Assembly: GCF_019393635.1 (NCBI RefSeq)
Contig: NC_057867.1
Coordinates: 51,987,143-52,051,142, forward strand
Direction of reading: 5' to 3'
Length of the DNA stretch: 64,000 nt
DNA from: Dromiciops gliroides
Lineage: Eukaryota; Chordata; Mammalia; Microbiotheria; Microbiotheriidae
The translations under genes were made by a program, and so were the position numbers. Positions 43,051-53,045 of this stretch are shown in pieces (position 1 is the first letter of the stretch; each line of letters opens with the position of its first letter). The notes under the pieces are model-generated. The model did not search any database. It saw only the letters and a list, made by a program, of their open reading frames with translations, and had not been told where the DNA came from.

Positions 43051-43611
43051 CTGCCATCGATTTAGGTGCAGTGGGGTTACAATTTGCACTGGTGAAGCAA
43101 GTGCCTTCACCCACAAACCCCCAGGCTCTTGAGCTATTCAGATGAGCTGAACCTTCTGAGGTGGCAAAGATGCTGATGTAAAAACTGCACTTCTGATCAT
43201 TTAAGAGTTGAGGAGCCCAAAAGAATCCAAACGGCTTTTCTCAGCAGGGAGTCTGCATTGCTGGAGCTTTAATGGTGCCCTTGACTCTTCCATTTACATA
43301 GAGAAACCAGATCTCCAACTAGGGCAGGGTGACTGGAGCTTTTTCCAGGGTGCTAAAATTTAGATGGAGTGCTCACAGTACTGTACTCTCAGTCATTTAA
43401 CACCTACTTAGTAAGACTGGTTAAAATGGGAAGCTTCAAGATAGCAGTTTCCTTCCTCTATTCCCTAGCTGCCACACCCTGGGGGAGCTCCTTGGCTGGT
43501 CCCCTCCATGTTCTCTCCCCACTGACTAAATTGAGGGCGTATTTTATACTGTCTGTGCTGAGTACAAAAATAGCTAGAAATGGTGCTGCAAGAAACTCAA
43601 CCAAACGACTA
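43051..43611. other. Unique sequence
   Basis: No recognised gene or repeat. Confidence 0.5.
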
Positions 43612-43615
43612 TTTA

Positions 43616-43657
<42 letters not shown>

Positions 43658-43800
43658 CATCTATCTATCATCTATCTATCCATCTATTTATCTACCATCT
43701 GTCTCTACCTATCTACCTATCTATCTATCCATCTGTGTGTGTATATGTATGTATATATATATATGTGTGTGTGTGTGTACATACACACACACGTATATAT
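43612..43800. repeat. (GTCT)n/(ATCT)n and (TG/TA/CA)n compound microsatellite
   Basis: ctgtctgt units, then ctatctat units to about 43735, then tgtgta, tatata and acacac to 43800. The Leu/Ser/Tyr-rich frame at 43369-43896 is an artefact. Confidence 0.95.
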
Positions 43801-43807
43801 CTCAATA

Positions 43808-43978
43808 AGGTAGGTGGCACTGTGGCCAGGGTGCCAGACCTGATGTCAGGAATAATCATCTTTATAAATTCTAATCTGGCCTCAGACACTTACTAGCTGT
43901 GTGACCCTGGCAAGCAAGTCCATTAACCCTGTTTGCCTTAGTTACCTCATCTGCAAATGAGCTGGAGAAGGAAATAGC

Positions 43979-43980
<2 letters not shown>
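43808..43980 (+). repeat. RTE-tailed SINE, 3' part replaced by microsatellite
   Basis: 'ggtggcactgtggccagggt', 'ttactagctgtgtgaccctg', 'gcaaatgagctggagaagga'; the expected RTE-like end is missing. Confidence 0.75.
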
Positions 43981-44016
<36 letters not shown>

Positions 44017-44040
44017 TTACTATATATACATATAAATCAA
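43979..44040. repeat. (TA)n(TG)n microsatellite
   Basis: tatatata, then gtgtgtgt, then tatatata. Confidence 0.93.
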
Positions 44041-44089
44041 TTAAAATATGTAAATATGTAAATAAGTGTGTGTATACATATAAATACCT

Positions 44090-44385
44090 GTTTCATCACT
44101 AGTCCTCTGGAATCATGGCTGGTTATGACACTGATGAGAGTTCCTAATTCTTTCAAAGTTATTTGTCTTTATCATATTGATGTCACTGTATACATTTTTC
44201 TCCTTGTTCTGCTCACTTCTCTCTGTATTAGTTCATGCAAGTCTTTCCAGGTTTCTCTGAAGCCCTCTCTTCCATCATTTTTACAGCACACTAGCGTTCC
44301 ATCGCATTTTTATACTGTAATGTATCCAGCTCTTCCTCACATGGTGGACCCCCCTCAGATTCCCATTCTTTTGCAGATATTTCTT
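44090..44385 (-). repeat. L1 3' end fragment
   Basis: 'cactagtcctctggaatcat', 'ttgttctgctcacttctctc', 'gttcatgcaagtctttccag', 'acagcacactagcgttccat'. Diverged; no frame. Confidence 0.7.
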
Positions 44386-44394
44386 GAATGCCTA

Positions 44395-44525
44395 GCATTA
44401 TGCTGGTATAGAAGTAGTAAATGACATGGCCCCTCTCCTGAGGAAGCTTACGATCTAGCTGTGGAGACCAAATCAACAAACATAAAATAGAGAACAATTA
44501 AATGCTAAACTCTGTGGTATGCTGA
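44395..44525 (+). repeat. Fragment of the old long repeat
   Basis: 'gaggaagcttacgatctagc', 'gtggagaccaaatcaacaaa', 'gaacaattaaatgctaaact', as in 28900-28990. Confidence 0.5.
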
Positions 44526-45472
44526 GATCACAGGGTGTCAGCACCCTTCAGGAAAGCCCTGGTCACCCCGCCCTTGTTATAAGGGAGGGAAGGTGACACT
44601 ATATTGACTTATGGGAAAGAAACATGAACTAAAAATCAATATGTTGTGTACAAAGAGACCCCAATTCAAGCAATTCTAGCAGTAAGTCCAGTTTTGTGGG
44701 AAAAGGGAGAGTTTAGGAAAATCAACTAACTAATTTAGGATTTGTTAATATTATTTTTACAAGAAGTTCAACAGTATGGCAAGGAGGGAAAGACTGAGTC
44801 TGCAGGTCTGGGTTTGAGGCCTGGTTTTGCTACTTTATTAGTTGTATGACCCTGGGTATGTCAGCGGCACAGGGGCCCCAGGAGCATCAGCATCCCCTGG
44901 CCACCAGTCCTGGTATCAGCTCAGTCCTCAAAGCTATCATCTTGGGAAGCAGCTCCTAAGGAGAAGGGTATAGTACCCTCCCAACTAGTTGCCAACCAAC
45001 TGTCTCACACATAGCAGGGAAGCCAGCCTAGTTGAGGCAGTTGGTGACCCTGAGGGAGAGGCAAGAGGCAGCATGTGCCAGGCTGGTCAAACTCACTACC
45101 ACCACCACAACTACTATCTCTCCTCAGATCCTGATGGGGACATCCCAGGGCCCCAAACCCAAGAGCCTTGGGAATAGCCATGCCCAGTGCTCTCAGCCAC
45201 CCTCCTGGGAAAGAGAAGCAGCCTGTCCCTGCCCCCTGCCCCTGCCACTGCTACAGGCAGCTGCCCCTATTGAAGGCCCAGAAAAGAAAGCTCTTGTCAC
45301 CGAAGTCCTTGGCCTGTCAAATGGTTCAGGTTCGGAAATTTATAGGATTTTATCAGGGGAAATGACATTAAGGAAGAGGCCTTACCATCTGCTTTGTCAC
45401 TGTACCCTAAGGACCATGGGACTTTTCCATTTGACTAGTAGCAGAAACCTTTCTAGGTGGTGTTGCCCCAAT
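44526..45472. other. Mostly unique; MIR-like fragment inside
   Basis: 44785-44880 is a MIR-like head ('gcaggtctgggtttgaggcc', 'ttgtatgaccctgggtatgt'). The rest has no recognised element. A 147-codon frame at 45032-45475 has no known domain. Confidence 0.45.
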
Positions 45473-45717
45473 TAGAGTGTGAGCTCTGGGAGGGCAGGGA
45501 CTGTCTGACTTTTCTTTTTTTGGCGGGGAGGGGTTGGTTGTTGTTTTTTTTTGTAGGGCAATGAAGGTTATGTGACTTGCCCAAGGTTACACAGCTAGTA
45601 AGTGTCAAGTGTCTGAGGCCGGATTTGAAGTCAGGTCCTCCTGAATCCAGTGCTTTATCCACTGTGCCACTTAGCTGATCCCCAGGGATTAGTACAGTGC
45701 TTTACATATTGTAAGAA
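45473..45717 (+). repeat. L2 3' end split by a CORE-SINE
   Basis: 'gagtgtgagctctgggaggg', 'cagggactgtctgact', then after the SINE 'cagggattagtacagtgctt'. Confidence 0.8.
45515..45680 (-). repeat. Short CORE-SINE, type B, nested in L2
   Basis: Reverse copy with a G/T-rich tail and a small deletion (gaatccagtgcttt). Confidence 0.92.
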
Positions 45718-45770
45718 CTTCATTCATTCATTCATTCATTCATTCATTCATTCATTCATTCATTCATTCA
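45718..45770. repeat. (ATTC)n microsatellite
   Basis: About 13 perfect ATTC units. Confidence 0.98.
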
Positions 45771-46105
45771 GCCTCTTTGACCCTTGTCTGTGAAATGGGA
45801 ATAATAATGCCTCTCTCATTCACTTTATGAATGGCAACGTGCTCTGGAAATGTGAATGCTAATTATTTCTTGAATTATGTCTAAGTTACTCCCCATGCTG
45901 GTCCATAGGGACAGCAGACTCTTTTGGTGGACCTTGCTTCCTGTGTTGGAAATAGCCAGCACCACTCTGGCAGAAGCAGGAGATGCAGCTGCCTTCTCTG
46001 TGGCATCCTTCAGTCATTGTGGGACCCTTTCCTGTTGTCATCGAAATTTGGTTCCATCTGTCATGGGATCATTGGCTCATAGGACTTTAGAGTGACCAAA
46101 GGAAA
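45771..46105. other. Unique sequence
   Basis: A few MIR-like words at 45790-45870 ('gtgaaatgggaataataatg'); no gene seen. Confidence 0.45.
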
Positions 46106-46109
46106 GTCA

Positions 46110-46320
46110 AGGAAGGCAGTGTGGAGTGTGGAAGGCATGAGACCTGGTTTTAACTCTCAGTTCTGACACCAAACCTCTCATTTTACAGATGAGAAAACCA
46201 AGGCTTAGAAAAGTAAAATGACTAGCCCAGTGTCAAACAGCTAGGAGGAAGTGACAGAGCCGGGACCCAAGCTCAGGTCTTCTTGACTCCAAACCCAGAG
46301 TTCTTTTTGCTATGCCACAC
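46110..46320 (-). repeat. MIR-like SINEs
   Basis: A short forward head (46110-46170) is followed by a reverse core: 'cattttacagatgagaaaac', 'ctcaggtcttcttgactcca', 'agttctttttgctatgcca'. Confidence 0.65.
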
Positions 46321-46324
46321 AATT

Positions 46325-46725
46325 AATTTTTTCCATAAAAGTATTTTCTTATTTTCCAGTTACATGTAGAGATAGTTTTCCACATTTGTTTTTATAAGAT
46401 TTCTAGTTTCAAATTTTTCTCCCTCCCTCCCCCCTCCCCAAGACAGCAAGCAATCCAATATAGGTTATATATGTACAATCACATTAAACATATTTCTACA
46501 TGAGTCATGCTGTGAAAGAAGATTCAGAGCAAAAAGGAAAAACCTCAAAAAAGAAAAAATAGAGATAATACGGTTCAATCTGCATCTAGATTCCATAGTT
46601 CTTTTTTTCTGGATGTGGAGAGCATTTTCCATCATGAGTCCTTTGGAACTATCTTGGACCATTGTATTGCTGAGAAGAGTCAAGTCTATCACAGTTGATC
46701 AACACACAATGTTGTTGATACTGTG
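46325..46725 (-). repeat. L1 3' UTR, strongly truncated, with TSD
   Basis: Reverse L1 3' UTR only: 'ttccagttacatgtagagat', 'gacagcaagcaatccaatat', 'catgagtcctttggaactat'. It stops before ORF2. TSD tgccacacaatt at 46313-46324 and 46726-46737. Confidence 0.88.
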
Positions 46726-46942
46726 TGCCACACAATTTAAAAACAACAAAAAATCCCCACCAAAACTCAAGCTTCTCTTTAAAAACAAATAATAAGCCAG
46801 GAATAATATGGTGGCATTGGTTTTTTTCCTGCCAAGTGGAACACAAGAAAATCTGGGCACCTTAAATGATCATTGATTTTTACCTCCTTGTAATAGCTCT
46901 GAGCTTGGGCTCAGTGGGAGGCCTTCCTTGTAGCCTGTTAGT

Positions 46943-46944
<2 letters not shown>

Positions 46945-47013
<69 letters not shown>
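46945..47013. repeat. (TC)n microsatellite
   Basis: About 34 TC units. Confidence 0.98.
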
Positions 47014-47018
<5 letters not shown>

Positions 47019-47353
47019 TGCTGTCTCCCTAGTTATTATTAAATGGTATGGATGCTGTGACTAGCTCCAAACCATAAAAATATCCTCTTGCTCTCGGAAC
47101 GATCTGTTTGTTTTTGCTCTCTATACTTTGAAAAATAAATATCTCCTGAAATATAAAGAGGCAGCTTTCAAAATAAAAACCCCAAATAATCAGAAACTAT
47201 GAAAATGTGTTCCAAATCACTAATAAGAAAAATGCAAATGAAAACAACTCAGAGGGTGGTTCCACATCACACCCATCGGGTTCACAAAGATGATAAATGA
47301 TGGAAATGGTCAAGGTGGGGACTGTGGGATGACAAGCACATTAAAATGCTGCT

Positions 47354-47487
47354 GGGGCAGCTAGGTGGTGCAGTGGGTAGAGCATCGGCCCTGGAGGACC
47401 TGAGTTCAAATCTGGCCTCAGACACTTGACACTTACTAGCTGTATGTCCCTGGGCAAGTCACTTAACCCCAATTGCCTCACCCCCCC
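47354..47487 (+). repeat. Short CORE-SINE, type A, with poly(C) end
   Basis: Forward copy lacking about 10 bp in the body and ending aattgcctca plus seven C. Target copies aaatgctgctgg flank it at 47344-47355 and 47488-47499. Confidence 0.94.
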
Positions 47488-47502
47488 AAATGCTGCTGGT
47501 AG

Positions 47503-47642
47503 GGGCAGCTAGGTGGCACAGTAGATAAAGCTCCAGCCCTGGATTCAGGAAGACCTGAGTTCAAATGTGACCTCAGACACTTGACACTTACTAGCTGTAT
47601 GACCTTAGGCAAGTCACTTAACCCTCATTGCCCTGCAAAAAA
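47503..47642 (+). repeat. Short CORE-SINE, type B, same target as its neighbour
   Basis: Forward copy. TSD aaatgctgctggtag at 47488-47502 and 47643-47657. Confidence 0.95.
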
Positions 47643-47714
47643 AAATGCTGCTGGTAGAACTGTGAATGGGCCCACCTGTTCTAGAAGGCAATTTAGAATT
47701 AGTCAAAAGAGCCA

Positions 47715-47985
47715 TTAACAGTGCAGTGGATAGTGGTGGACCTGGAGTTGAGAAAACCCAAGCTCAAATCCAGACTCAGATGCTTACTGATCAGGCAACT
47801 CACCTAACTTTTGTCTGTCTCCATTTCCATGTCTATGAAATGGGGATAATAATAGCACCCACCTCTCAGGGTTGTTGTTAGGATCAAATGACATATTAGA
47901 AAAGTGCTTTTTAAATTTGAAAAGTGCTGCATTGGTGCTGGCTTTTATCATTGTATTTCTTATTATATTATAATTATTATTGGTC
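47715..47985 (+). repeat. MIR/THER1-like SINE nested in L1
   Basis: 'acagtgcagtggatagtggt', 'atgaaatggggataataata', 'tgctggcttttatcattgta'. Confidence 0.78.
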
Positions 47986-48084
47986 ATATGTCCCAATTAG
48001 GTCAAAGACAGTGAAAAGGTCCATTTACACCATTATATTTGTAGCCACACTTTTTGTGGCAGCCAAAAACCAGAACCTAAAAGT

Positions 48085-48595
48085 TGTTGTTCGTCCTTCG
48101 TTGGAAGAGGACCAGTGAGATCAGGGGGTGCTGTCTTGACTTGCAGGTGAAGGCAGAGTTGCTGAAAGCCATCAGCCTCACTCTCTCTTCTAGAGTCCTT
48201 GAAGTCGAGTGGCAGGACAAAAGTCAGGATGACTGGCCATGGCTCAGGATGTAGTGGATGACCTTGGCATCTTTGATGTCTCTCTAGCTCCTGCTTTGGG
48301 CACCTTCACGAACAGAACAAATTGTTCTCATCTGCACACTGCACCAGGAAAGTCTTCACATGCTTGGGGTAGACATTACCCCTTACTCACTGATGGGTTT
48401 GAAGCCTGTGGGTTACCCTTAACATGGTTTAGCCCATCTGCAGAGATGGTTTTACCAGGGTGTGGCCGCTGCCCATGCTCCAGCTTCTTGGAGCCACAGA
48501 TGGGAGTTGGGTGGCAGGTGGACACCAAAGGTGTCCTGAAAAGGGCTCAGCAAGGCCTCCAAGCAGAGGTGCTCATCCTCCCTGAACATCCCTCA
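48085..48595. mobile_element. Unnamed element nested in L1
   Basis: About 510 bp interrupting an L1 phrase, bounded by ccagaacc (48079-48086 region) and ccagaaacc (about 48599). Contains 'gttggaagaggaccagtgag', 'tcttgacttgcaggtgaagg', 'tcttcacatgcttggggtag' and 'gagatggttttaccagggtg'. I recognise these phrases from an abundant marsupial repeat but cannot name it; possibly a LINE 3' end. Confidence 0.55.
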
Positions 48596-49384
48596 TACCC
48601 CAGAAACCAAATAGATGCCCGTCCATTGGGGAATTGCTGAACAAATTGTGGTACGTGAAAGCAGTTGAATAATTTTGCACTGTCAGAAGTGAACAATGTG
48701 AGGAATTCAGAGAAAAATGGGAAAACCTGCATAGGCTGCTAGCGAGTGAAATTAGAACTAAGAAGTCAGTAGATACAAAGATGACTGTAACGTAAACAAA
48801 CCAAACAACAAACCTCGCCCCGAAAGGATGAGGATGCGGAACAAGAAAGATTGCAACGACCACTCTTGGGCCTGGAGAAAGAAGACAATGAAATCCACGC
48901 AGTGCGCTCCCTTGGCAGAGACAAGATGAGGGGACCCAGGTGCAGAATGGGGCCTCTCCTGGTCTGAGAGGCTCTTCTTGGTTTGTTATGCTCAATAGGC
49001 TTTCTTTGTTGCTAGGGAGAGAGATGGGGGGGGGGTGGAACTGGGAAATGATTAGGGGGCAAAATACATTAATAAATTGTTTTTGAAACCTCACAAAACC
49101 AACCCCCAAATAGCCCCACATCTCCTCCATACATGTGCCTTCTCCCCCTGTCCCCAATCTCACAAGACTCCTATTATTATTATTACAATTACATTCTAGG
49201 ATCTTGCAGATTCAGGAAGTCTTTATAACATGTTAAAGTCTCTTGTCTTACACTTAAAGGCCCCTAATCAGAGAATAGATTTTCCGTTCCTGAGAAGGCA
49301 AGACAGAAACACCTGCATTTCATATCCAAACATGTGGATCATTACAGGAAAGCTATGTGATGTTGTAGTTTCTCCTTTGCCCCT

Positions 49385-49578
49385 GGACTTGGAGTCAGGA
49401 AGACCTGAGTTCAAATCCAGGCTCAGACACTTACTATCTGTGTGACCCTGGGCAAGTCACCCTCTTTTCATCTTCTGTTAAATGGGAATCACAATAGTAC
49501 TTGCCTTCCAGGATTGTTGTGAGGGTCAAATGAGCTAATGTATAGTATGCTTTGTGAAACCATAAGTGCTAGGTATGT
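49385..49578 (+). repeat. MIR SINE
   Basis: 'gacttggagtcaggaagacc', 'ctgtgtgaccctgggcaagt', 'ggattgttgtgagggtcaaa', 'accataagtgctaggtatgt'. Confidence 0.82.
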
Positions 49579-49583
49579 ACAGG

Positions 49584-49694
49584 GTTTTTTGAGGCATTTG
49601 GGGTTAAGTGACTTGGTGAGCTCCTGTTTAAGGCCAGACTAGTGTCCTGACTTTAGGGCCAGTGCTATATCCACTGTGCCACCTAGCTGCCCCT
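49584..49694 (-). repeat. Short CORE-SINE, type A, partly deleted
   Basis: Reverse copy: 'ggcatttggggttaagtgac', a damaged middle, then 'atccactgtgccacctagct'. Confidence 0.8.
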
Positions 49695-49709
49695 GCTTAG
49701 TGCAGTTTT

Positions 49710-49850
49710 TTTTTTGGTAAGGCAATTGGGGTTAAGTGACTTGCCCAGGGTCACACAGCTAGTAAGTGTTAAGTGTCTGAGGCCAGATTTGAACTCAGGT
49801 CCTCCTGAATCCAGGGCTGGTGCTCTATCTACTGTGCCACCTAGCTGCCC
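49710..49850 (-). repeat. Short CORE-SINE, type A, TSD
   Basis: Reverse copy inserted 15 bp from the previous SINE. Perfect 14-bp TSD cttagtgcagtttt at 49696-49709 and 49851-49864. Confidence 0.95.
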
Positions 49851-49934
49851 CTTAGTGCAGTTTTAAGCTTTAATAGTTTGTGGACTGTCTCAAATGTTCC
49901 CTTCCAACTGGACGACTCCAAAGGCCAATCAACC

Positions 49935-50075
49935 ACTTAAACAACAAACATTTATTTAGCACCTACTATATACAAAGTCCTGAGGATACAAAGACAAAAG
50001 TTAGACACTTTTTGATCTTAGTACATGAACTGGCACACAAGTGCTTAATAAATGCTTTAAGCTTAAAACTGCAGA
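49935..50075 (+). repeat. Old repeat fragment (L2/long-repeat start)
   Basis: 'aaacatttatttagcaccta', 'gtcctgaggatacaaagaca', 'caagtgcttaataaatgctt'. Confidence 0.5.
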
Positions 50076-50149
50076 CCTTTGGGATCCCCTGTATATGTAT
50101 TGCCTGGAGGGTTTTAGATTGTACATCTGGTGATAAAAAGTGCATCAGG

Positions 50150-50375
50150 CTGCCAATATTGTTGTCCCAGGGAGCTGGTGGTGTTGTGGCAAGGATGCTA
50201 AACTTGGGAATTGGGAACCTGGGTTTGAGTCCCCACTACCCCTTCCTAGCTGTGTGACTTTGGTGGAGTCCCTTCCTCTCTTTAGGTCTGGGTTTCCTCA
50301 TGAATCAAATGAGGGGGTTGGATTAGATGACTCTGTTGGTCTCTTTCAGCTTGAATTCTGTCATCCCATGATTAT
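50150..50375 (+). repeat. MIR3-like SINE
   Basis: 'gctggtggtgttgtggcaag', 'tagctgtgtgactttggtgg', 'gttggattagatgactctgt', 'gaattctgtcatcccatgat'. Confidence 0.75.
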
Positions 50376-50394
50376 GCATGGCTGATGGCTCAAA

Positions 50395-50495
50395 AATAGA
50401 TGGATGAATGAATAGATGAAGAAAGAAACAAAAGAAAGAGGAAAGGAGGGAAGGAAAGAAAAAAGGAAGAAGGAAGGAAGGAAAGGAAGGCAATC
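50395..50495. repeat. AAGG-rich simple repeat
   Basis: Degenerate gatgaatg, then aaggaagg units. Confidence 0.88.
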
Positions 50496-50660
50496 AGCCA
50501 AAAAGCATTTATTAAGCACTTCCTATATGCCTGGTCCTGGCTAAAATCATTGATCATTTCACTTTTGTCACTGTAACCTTAGGGACTAGAGAGGTACTTT
50601 GTACATAGTTGGAGCTAGATAAATGTTCATTGACTGATTGATTAGTTGATTGATTGGCTC
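50496..50660 (+). repeat. L2-like 3' ends
   Basis: 'aaaaagcatttattaagcac', then 'tagctagataaatgttc'-like and 'actgattgattagttgattg'. Confidence 0.6.
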
Positions 50661-51244
50661 ATCCAGTTGGCAGATGACGTAAGACAGTCCATGAAGAGGC
50701 AAGCAGGTGATTGAAGTCGGTAAATTTTATGAAAAATAATTGTACGCTTCTTTCTAGAAATAGCAGAGCATCCCCCCCCCCCATATATGGCACAGAGAGA
50801 GTGCTAAATCCCTCTGAGTCTTCAAAGTGGAGTGAAGATCTGCCCGGAGGCAGTGCTCATTACAGTGGTCTGTCTGCTGTTCTTGGGTTTCCCCCTAGTG
50901 TGATTGCTCTTTATGGTGTTCCCGAGCCCTGTGGCCTTATTAGAACCAGTCTAGCCCAAGAGGGCCACTTCATAGAACCGTCAAGGATGGGGAAAGACAG
51001 CAGCCACAGCAACATTGGTGCCTGTGGATTCTCCCGGCTCACGGAGTTCATCATCCAAGAGGCTCTTTCTCCTTTGAGGCTCTTTGGAAGTCGAAAGGTG
51101 AGAAAATAATAAACAGCTGCTACTTCTGATGAATTTCAAGGCTTGTCATGTGGCTGTGGCTGCCAGGCCTTAAGGTTGTAGGCTGCTTTCTCCACGATGA
51201 CCCTGTGAAGTCATAGCCATAGTTCACGCCTCTATAGATTCTTT
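50661..51244. other. Unique sequence, no gene seen
   Basis: A 132-codon frame at 50711-51109 (+) has no known domain. No repeat recognised. Confidence 0.5.
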
Positions 51245-51640
51245 TGGAGATGCAGAACACTTAATGGACATCAGCTCATTAGATCCCTATGACAATCCTA
51301 GGAGGGAGGTGCTGTTATCATCACCCCCGTTTTATAGATGAGGCAACCGAGGTAAACAGAGGGGAAGTGACTTGCTTAGGATCACATAGCTAGTAAGTGT
51401 GAGAAGGAGGATTTCAACCTAAGGCTGCAGACAATGCTTTAAAGTTACTCTGTTCCTCTGCCTCCTAGTAGGTAGGTAGGGCAAGATTTCTCCCCATTTT
51501 CTAAATGTGGATATTGAGGTTTAATCAAGGTGAAAGTGACTTGGCCCAGGTCAGAAAGACTAGAAAGCATCAGAGACAGGACTAGACCCCGGGTCCTCTG
51601 CCACTTGAGGACGCTAAGTATACTGTCCCAAGCTACCTTG
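51245..51640 (-). repeat. Two MIR SINEs in reverse
   Basis: First: 'tatgacaatcctaggaggga', 'tttatagatgaggcaaccga', 'catagctagtaagtgtgaga'. Second (about 51480-51640): 'ccccattttctaaatgtgga', 'agaccccgggtcctctgcca'. Confidence 0.75.
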
Positions 51641-51652
51641 TCCTTTGTACAT

Positions 51653-51820
51653 TTCTTTTTTCTCTTTTTTCTTTTGTTGTTTTTTCAGGGCAATGAGGGT
51701 TAAGTGACTTACCCAGGGTCACACAGCTAGTAAGTGTCAAGTGTCTGAGGCCGAATTTGAACTCAGATCTTCCTGAATGCAGGGCTGGTGCTTTATCCAC
51801 TGAGTCACCTAGCCATCCCA
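51653..51820 (-). repeat. Short CORE-SINE, type B, TSD
   Basis: Reverse copy. Perfect TSD tcctttgtacat at 51641-51652 and 51821-51832. Confidence 0.95.
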
Positions 51821-51832
51821 TCCTTTGTACAT

Positions 51833-52545
51833 ATCTAAGGAGTCTTTTAAAGGGGAAATAGAAATCCTGGTCAGCATGATATTAAAATAAGGTCATTTTA
51901 AGAGTGCTAGCTGTGCACACCAGGGAAAAATGTTCCATATTTCACTAGCCTGAATAACCCATTAAACAATTTGAGAAAATCAGGGCCAAATTTTCAAGGT
52001 CTTGCCATATGTAATTTTTATGCACTGATATTTTTGGGTGCATGTTTGTGTTGGCTTTTATACATGAGTACATGTTTCCTTTTTGTTTCCTATACATGAG
52101 ATTTCATTTTGATTCCTGTACCAGAGCATGCTGGTAAATGTTTGACAACTGCTCTGGGGGAAAAAAGTACTCTTGACACACTTTTCAGTTTAATCTGCAT
52201 TAGCAACATTTTCCCCATCACTTTCTTAAGTCAGTTATCACCCGAACAATAAATCAAGCCTTAACCTGTAGCATTTGCAATTTCCCAGGGTGTAGTTGTT
52301 TGCACTGAAAATTGAACAATCGGCTCTCAAGGGTATGAGCTAGCTCCAGCAGAGCCCCAACTGTACCAAAGGTATCTTAGTCTTTCTCCTTTAGGATGTC
52401 ACGATGAGTAAGGAGGTAGCTGTAGCTTATGATGCAAAGGACACAGTCGCCAAAGAGGCTTATGAAGCAATCCCCTCTGTTTTCCATATGAGAATAAAAG
52501 CGCGATACTTTGAGAATCAATCTCTAACCTTATTCCCTGGACTGA
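51833..52545. other. Repeat-free block, possible conserved non-coding DNA
   Basis: About 700 bp, AT-rich, no recognised repeat, and no frame longer than about 63 codons. Confidence 0.4.
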
Positions 52546-52559
52546 GAGTTCTTCTTCTT

Positions 52560-52706
52560 CTTTTTTTTTTTAGTGAGACAATTGGGGTTAAGTGACTTGC
52601 CCAGGGTCACACAGCTAGTAAGTGTTATGTGTCTGATGCCGGATTTGAACTCAGGTACTCCTGACTCCAGGGTCGGTGCTCTATCCACTGCACCACCTAG
52701 CTGCCC
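52560..52706 (-). repeat. Short CORE-SINE, type A, TSD
   Basis: Reverse copy; TSD agagttcttcttc/agaattcttcttt at about 52546-52558 and 52707-52719. Confidence 0.93.
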
Positions 52707-52756
52707 AGAATTCTTCTTTCTTAAAGTAATTTTGGTGTTAAACATTTTGATTTACA

Positions 52757-52996
52757 CAGGGCAATGTGGTATAGTGTTAAGGACGCTAGATGGGTGAATC
52801 AGAAAGTCCGACCTCCTGTCTTAGCTCTGCTAAAAGATCAACAGTAAACTTTTTTTTAATTAATAAAGTATTTTATTTTTTCCGTTACATGTAAAGATAG
52901 TTCTCAACCTTTGTTTATACAAGCTTTACAATTTCAGATTTTTCTCCCTCCCTCCTCTCCCTCCCCTCCCCTAGACAGCAGGCAATCTGATATAGG

Positions 52997-53045
<49 letters not shown>

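Larger units (their letters stand above)
47190..49095 (+). pseudogene. L1 ORF2/3' UTR relic carrying four insertions
   Basis: Forward L1 pieces: 47190-47355 ('ccaaatcactaataagaaaa', 'catcacacccatcgggttc'), 47643-47715 ('gctggtagaactgtgaatgg'), 47990-48085 ('gtggcagccaaaaacc') and about 48596-49095 ('atgcccgtccattggggaat', then a 3' UTR). Two CORE-SINEs, a MIR-like SINE and an unnamed element separate them. The coding sequence is broken throughout. Confidence 0.8.

Noticed and set aside
48573..49163. 196-codon reverse frame
   Set aside because: Antisense to the L1 3' end and unnamed element; no protein family.
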